From Prochlorococcus sp. AG-455-E15 (GTDB taxonomy: Bacteria > Cyanobacteriota > Cyanobacteriia > PCC-6307 > Cyanobiaceae): 8,890 nucleotides of DNA. The DNA lies in assembly GCA_003212115.1 (NCBI GenBank), contig QCQS01000035.1, forward strand, positions 1-8,890, given 5' to 3'. The position numbers were made by a program, and so were the translations under genes. The notes beneath the pieces are model-generated. The model had not been told where the DNA came from. It made no database searches and saw only the letters and a list, made by a program, of their open reading frames with translations. This document shows positions 5,965-8,890 of the stretch, in pieces. How positions within the stretch are numbered: position 1 is the stretch's first letter; each line of letters opens with the position of its first letter.

Positions 5965-7017
5965 GTGATTTTTAACAGATTTAAATTTTCTAGAGATATT
6001 GGCATTGATTTGGGAACTGCCAATACTCTTATACACGTATCAGGAAAAGGCGTTGTTTTACAGGAGCCTTCTGTGGTCGCTATGGATTTAGAAGAAGGGA
6101 TTCCATTAGCTGTTGGTAAAGAAGCAAAGTTAATGCTTGGAAGAACCCCTGGCAACATAAGAGCCGTAAGACCACTAAGAGATGGAGTTATCGCAGACTT
6201 TGATGCTGCAGAACAAATGATAAAAACATTTATTCAAAAATGTAATGAAGGCAAGGGGATAGTAGCTCCGAGAATAGTGATTGGTATTCCAAGTGGAGTT
6301 ACTAGTGTTGAGCGAAGAGCAGTAAGAGAAGCTGGATTGGCGGGAGCCAGGGAAGTTCATTTAATTGATGAACCTGTTGCAGCAGCAATTGGGGCATCAT
6401 TACCAGTAACTGAGCCGATTGGAACAATGATTGTTGATATTGGTGGAGGTACTACTGAGGTTGCAGTATTAAGTTTAGGGGGAACTGTATTGAGTGAATC
6501 TGTTCGAATAGCAGGCGATGAAATAAATGAGTCAATTGCGCTATATCTTAAAAAAGTTCATAATTTAGTTGTTGGAGAGAGAACTGCAGAGGATATCAAG
6601 ATTAAAATTGGATCTGCATTCCCAGATGATGATTTTGATAAAACAACTTTAGAGGTTAGAGGTTTACATCTTTTATCTGGTCTACCTAGGTCAGTCACTT
6701 TGACATCAGGAGAAATCAGAGAAGCCATGGCTGAAACACTTAGCAAAATAGTTGAAGCTGTAAAAAGAACTTTAGAGAGAACCCCTCCTGAACTTGCTGC
6801 AGACATAGTTGATAGGGGAATTATGCTTGCAGGTGGTGGAGCTTTAGTGAGAGGTATTAATGATTTATTGAGCGATGAAACAGGAATTTTTACTCACATA
6901 GCAGAAAACCCACTGCTTTGCGTAGTGAATGGTTGTGGAGAGGTTTTGGATGATTTTAAAAAACTCAAAAGAGTTGTTGATACTCCAGAATTTATAAGGA
7001 ATGCTATAAGAGATTAA
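5965..7017 (+). CDS. mreB: MreB, actin-like rod-shape-determining protein
   Basis: MreB forms membrane-associated filaments that guide lateral peptidoglycan synthesis with MreC and MreD. The 350-aa product has the actin-fold ATPase motifs. Phosphate 1 is DIGIDLGTANTLI at about 11-23, phosphate 2 is MIVDIGGGTTEVAVLS at about 153-168, and the adenosine motif is IMLAGGGALVRGI at about 285-297. The LIDEPVAAAIGA segment lies before phosphate 2. The short N-terminal stretch MIFNRFKF is amphipathic, like the membrane-binding helix of other Gram-negative-type MreB proteins. The start is GTG at 5965; it gives the canonical distance to the phosphate 1 motif. mreC follows after 4 bases. Length is normal and all motifs are intact. 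It is the first gene of mreBCD, with its promoter expected in the spacer shared with ssb. Confidence 0.97.
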   Translation: MIFNRFKFSRDIGIDLGTANTLIHVSGKGVVLQEPSVVAMDLEEGIPLAVGKEAKLMLGRTPGNIRAVRPLRDGVIADFDAAEQMIKTFIQKCNEGKGIVAPRIVIGIPSGVTSVERRAVREAGLAGAREVHLIDEPVAAAIGASLPVTEPIGTMIVDIGGGTTEVAVLSLGGTVLSESVRIAGDEINESIALYLKKVHNLVVGERTAEDIKIKIGSAFPDDDFDKTTLEVRGLHLLSGLPRSVTLTSGEIREAMAETLSKIVEAVKRTLERTPPELAADIVDRGIMLAGGGALVRGINDLLSDETGIFTHIAENPLLCVVNGCGEVLDDFKKLKRVVDTPEFIRNAIRD

Positions 7018-7021
7018 TGAT

Positions 7022-7771
7022 ATGTTAGTTATCCGACGAATTTCTACTAGTCGTTGGTGGCATAAAAAGAAAAATTGGAAATTTTTTGCAATTTTTTTAT
7101 TTTTGGTTTTTGTAAGAATATCAAAAGGAGCTTTTTATAAAGATTTTTATTATTTTATTTCAAAACCTTTTTGGCCTGGTCAATTTCAAAAAGAAATTGT
7201 TCTTGAAAGTATTGACCAAGAAAATTTAATAAAGTTAAATCTTCTTACAAAAGATAATATAAGATTGCGACGAATATTATCTCTTCAAGAATCGTCTAAT
7301 TATAAAAATATTTCAGCTGCAGTTATTTCAAGAAAAACAGGGAGTTGGTGGAGACAAATAATTTTAAACAAAGGTTCAAAGGATGGAGTAGAAATTGGTA
7401 ATATTGTTGTTGGCCCTGGGGGATTATTAGGGAGAGTAAAGACTACTTCTTTATTCACTTCGTCGGTAACTTTAATAACTTCTCCAGAAAGTAAGTTAGG
7501 CGTTTGGGTGGATAGACTTCAAATTAATGGATTACTTGTCGGTTTAGGAGATGATTATCCTACCCTAATACTTTATTCAAAAGATGCTGATATTAAAGTC
7601 GGAGATTTTATATCATCATCTCCTGCTAGTACGTTATTACCTCCAAATATCCCTATTGGTATTGTCCAATCGATAGATGAGACATTGAAATCAAAAAAAA
7701 CGGCAAAAATTTCACTTTTAGCAAAACCTCATGTAATTGATTGGGTGCAAGTTTTGAAAGAAAATATTTAA
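7022..7771 (+). CDS. mreC: MreC, rod-shape-determining protein
   Basis: MreC is a bitopic membrane protein that links MreB to the wall-synthesis enzymes (the PBP2/RodA elongation machinery) in the periplasm. The 249-aa product has a basic cytoplasmic N-terminus (RWWHKKKNW), one membrane helix at about residues 19-33 (KFFAIFLFLVFVRI), a coiled-coil-like stretch at about 55-90 with LxxxNxxLRRILSLQE, and the beta-rich C-terminal domain. The last holds the family pattern IILNKGSKDGVEIGN, GPGGLLGRV, GLLVGLG and DVKxGD-like DIKVGDFISSS. The start is ATG at 7022, four bases after the mreB stop; its TAA overlaps the mreD ATG by one base (TAATG), implying translational coupling. Sequence conservation is modest, but position and pattern make the call firm. 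Confidence 0.93.
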   Translation: MLVIRRISTSRWWHKKKNWKFFAIFLFLVFVRISKGAFYKDFYYFISKPFWPGQFQKEIVLESIDQENLIKLNLLTKDNIRLRRILSLQESSNYKNISAAVISRKTGSWWRQIILNKGSKDGVEIGNIVVGPGGLLGRVKTTSLFTSSVTLITSPESKLGVWVDRLQINGLLVGLGDDYPTLILYSKDADIKVGDFISSSPASTLLPPNIPIGIVQSIDETLKSKKTAKISLLAKPHVIDWVQVLKENI

Positions 7772-8286
7772 TGAATAAATTTTTTACAAGAAAATTATCA
7801 ATAATAAGCTTTATTTTTATCCCAATTATTTTTTTATGGCACCCTAATTGGATTGGATTTTTAGGAGTTCAGCCATATTGGCCATTATTTTGGTTATTGC
7901 CTTGGTCAATGATTAATGGATCAATAAATGGATTAATATTTGGTTTGTTTTTAGGTCTAATTTTAGATTCTCTAACTTTAAATGAGAGTTTTACTCAAAT
8001 ACCAGGTTTAATTTTTTGTGGGTTTTTGTTCGGGAGAATTAAGTTTCATAGTGATATTTTCTTGGGACATTTTAGGTATGGTTTAATTTGTTCTTTTGGA
8101 AGTTTTTTATGTGGGACGCTTTATTTTTTACAAATTTTGTTTAGAAATTTTTCAGATAGTTATTCTCTAATGTATATTCCGATGATTAAAAATCTCTTAG
8201 CGGAAGTTTTTTTGACAGGTCTTTTTGCTCCTTTGATTTGCTCCCAACTTTTAAAAATTTTTAAATTTTCAAGAAGAAAAATATAG
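7771..8286 (+). CDS. mreD: MreD, rod-shape-determining membrane protein
   Basis: This is a 171-aa, very hydrophobic protein in the mreD position directly after mreC. About five membrane helices are visible, including SIISFIFIPIIFLW, a Trp-rich PYWPLFWLLPW segment, GLIFGLFLGLILDSLT, a Gly/Phe-rich segment near YGLICSFGSFLCG and the last near FLTGLFAPLIC. The GLxxGLxxD pattern is typical of MreD, which partners MreC in the elongasome membrane complex. The chosen start is ATG at 7771, sharing one base with the mreC stop; a longer reading from TTG at 7741 would lie inside mreC and only add ten mreC-antiframe residues. The sequence is weakly conserved in general, so the operon position carries much of the evidence. 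It ends the operon, and a 185-base spacer follows. Confidence 0.88.
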   Translation: MNKFFTRKLSIISFIFIPIIFLWHPNWIGFLGVQPYWPLFWLLPWSMINGSINGLIFGLFLGLILDSLTLNESFTQIPGLIFCGFLFGRIKFHSDIFLGHFRYGLICSFGSFLCGTLYFLQILFRNFSDSYSLMYIPMIKNLLAEVFLTGLFAPLICSQLLKIFKFSRRKI

Positions 8287-8392
8287 TAATAAATTTTGCC
8301 AGGAAGTAAAAGTGTTTGAAAAAAGTTTTATATATTTTTGAATAATTTAAAATGTTTGTAAACCTTAGGAATATCTCTTTGAGGGTTCGTAA

Positions 8393-8401
8393 TGTTATAT
8401 T
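8393..8401 (+). promoter_or_regulatory. Candidate extended -10 promoter upstream of the response regulator
   Basis: TGTTATATT fits an extended -10 (TG-N-TATATT, five of six in the hexamer) about 70 bases before the regulator ATG, giving a leader of roughly 64 bases. It lies in the 185-base spacer (8287-8471), which otherwise shows no clear gene, terminator hairpin or repeat. A TTTGTAAA at 8355-8362, the reverse complement of one half of the HLR1 pattern bound by RpaB, lies upstream, but no properly spaced second half is present. Tentative. Confidence 0.25.
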
Positions 8402-8471
8402 TTTAATTGTTAGAATAAATATTCAATGCAATAATTCTTTGCCTTGAAATATCGAGAAATCTTTTTTAACT

Positions 8472-8890
8472 ATGTCAAAAGCAAGAATTTTAGTTGTTGA
8501 TGATGAACCAGCAGTATTGAAGGTATTAGTTACAAGGCTTCAACTAGCAGGATATCAAGTTTATTCAGCCACTAATGGCGAAGAAGCTCTTGAGTCTTTT
8601 CACAGGGATTCCCCAGATTTGATAGTTCTTGATGTTATGCTTCCAAAAATGGATGGATTTGCTGTTTGTAGAAGAATAAGAGCAGAATCAGTAGTTCCAA
8701 TAATATTCTTAACAGCTCTAGAGGCAATTTCTGAGAGAGTTGCAGGTCTTGATTTAGGGGCTGATGATTACTTATCTAAACCATTTAGCCCTAAAGAGTT
8801 GGAGGCTAGAATAGCTACTATTTTGAGAAGAATGGGACCTACAGTATCGGTCACGGAAACCAAAGAAGTGCCTTCGGGTAAAGGAGTTAT
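8472..8890 (+). CDS. rpaB: OmpR/PhoB-family response regulator, RpaB-like, N-terminal part only
   Basis: The ATG at 8472 opens 139 complete codons running off the window end. Residues 1-120 form a complete receiver domain: acidic pocket D10-D11, phospho-acceptor Asp54 in IVLDVMLPKMDGF, Thr81 in IIFLTAL, and switch Lys103 in DDYLSKPFSPKELEARI. A linker (RRMGPTVSV.. to ..PSGKGV) follows, where the winged-helix domain should begin. The text SERVAGLDLGADDYL and KPFSPKELEARI is RpaB-like. RpaB is a conserved cyanobacterial regulator, controlled by the kinase NblS/Hik33, of high-light and redox stress genes; that role is taken from the family. The reading stops about 48 codons short of the EQLWGYPP point at which the fragment at base 1 begins, so the two ends look like parts of one gene. 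If a window-edge truncation is all there is, the gene is normal. Confidence 0.88.
   Translation, partial: MSKARILVVDDEPAVLKVLVTRLQLAGYQVYSATNGEEALESFHRDSPDLIVLDVMLPKMDGFAVCRRIRAESVVPIIFLTALEAISERVAGLDLGADDYLSKPFSPKELEARIATILRRMGPTVSVTETKEVPSGKGV

Noticed and set aside
5940..6806. Three antisense ORFs inside mreB
   Set aside because: They lie opposite conserved actin-fold motifs and have no independent evidence.
7741..7770. Longer mreD start at TTG 7741
   Set aside because: It lies fully inside mreC; the ATG overlapping the mreC stop is the natural start and begins the protein at its usual place.
8352..8447. 31-codon ORF in the spacer before the response regulator
   Set aside because: It is short, has no ribosome binding site or recognisable motif, contains the candidate -10, and such ORFs are expected by chance.
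1..8890. Plasmid, phage, IS, CRISPR, toxin-antitoxin or replication genes that would explain a circular element
   Set aside because: Both strands were read and only housekeeping chromosomal genes were found; no such gene, long repeat or array is visible.

Overview
The window looks like a piece of a Prochlorococcus chromosome, probably from a high-light-adapted lineage. It is strongly A+T-rich, gene-dense and has very short spacers. The proteins read like picocyanobacterial orthologues, including an RpaB-like response regulator, a 472-aa AhcY and an MreBCD set. This taxonomic call rests on protein recognition and composition, because no search was run.

Layout, left to right: the last 60 codons of an OmpR-type response regulator (1-183); lysS (234-1772); a small conserved-looking protein of 81 aa (1801-2046); the 3' part of smpB on the minus strand (2074 to about 2270); an abrupt junction near 2255-2290; a PfkB-family sugar kinase without its 5' part (about 2264-2935); tsaE on the minus strand (2893-3342); ahcY (3383-4801); a DedA-family membrane protein (4804-5463); ssb on the minus strand (5460-5831); mreB, mreC and mreD in an operon (5965-8286); and the first 139 codons of an OmpR-type response regulator (8472-8890). 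All are housekeeping functions: translation and its quality control (lysS, tsaE, smpB), the activated methyl cycle (ahcY), DNA maintenance (ssb), cell shape (mreBCD), membrane lipid handling (dedA) and stress-responsive transcription (rpaB-like).

The interesting point is the architecture. The regulator begun at the right edge and the regulator finished at the left edge are complementary parts of what looks like one RpaB-like gene, lacking only about 45-50 codons between them. In addition, smpB and the sugar kinase, facing in opposite directions, both lose their 5' parts at the same point near 2270. If the two window ends are joined, the order becomes kinase' - tsaE - ahcY - dedA - ssb - mreBCD - rpaB - lysS - 81-aa gene - smpB'. 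That is a continuous chromosomal block of about 9 kb whose two broken ends are fused at about 2270. The window is therefore best explained as a nearly complete circle, or one unit of a tandem duplication, made from a chromosomal fragment. It could be a real extrachromosomal or duplicated DNA or an assembly, amplification or cloning artefact, and the sequence alone cannot decide which. No replication, mobility, phage, CRISPR, IS, tRNA or rRNA feature was seen, so no undescribed gene system is apparent.
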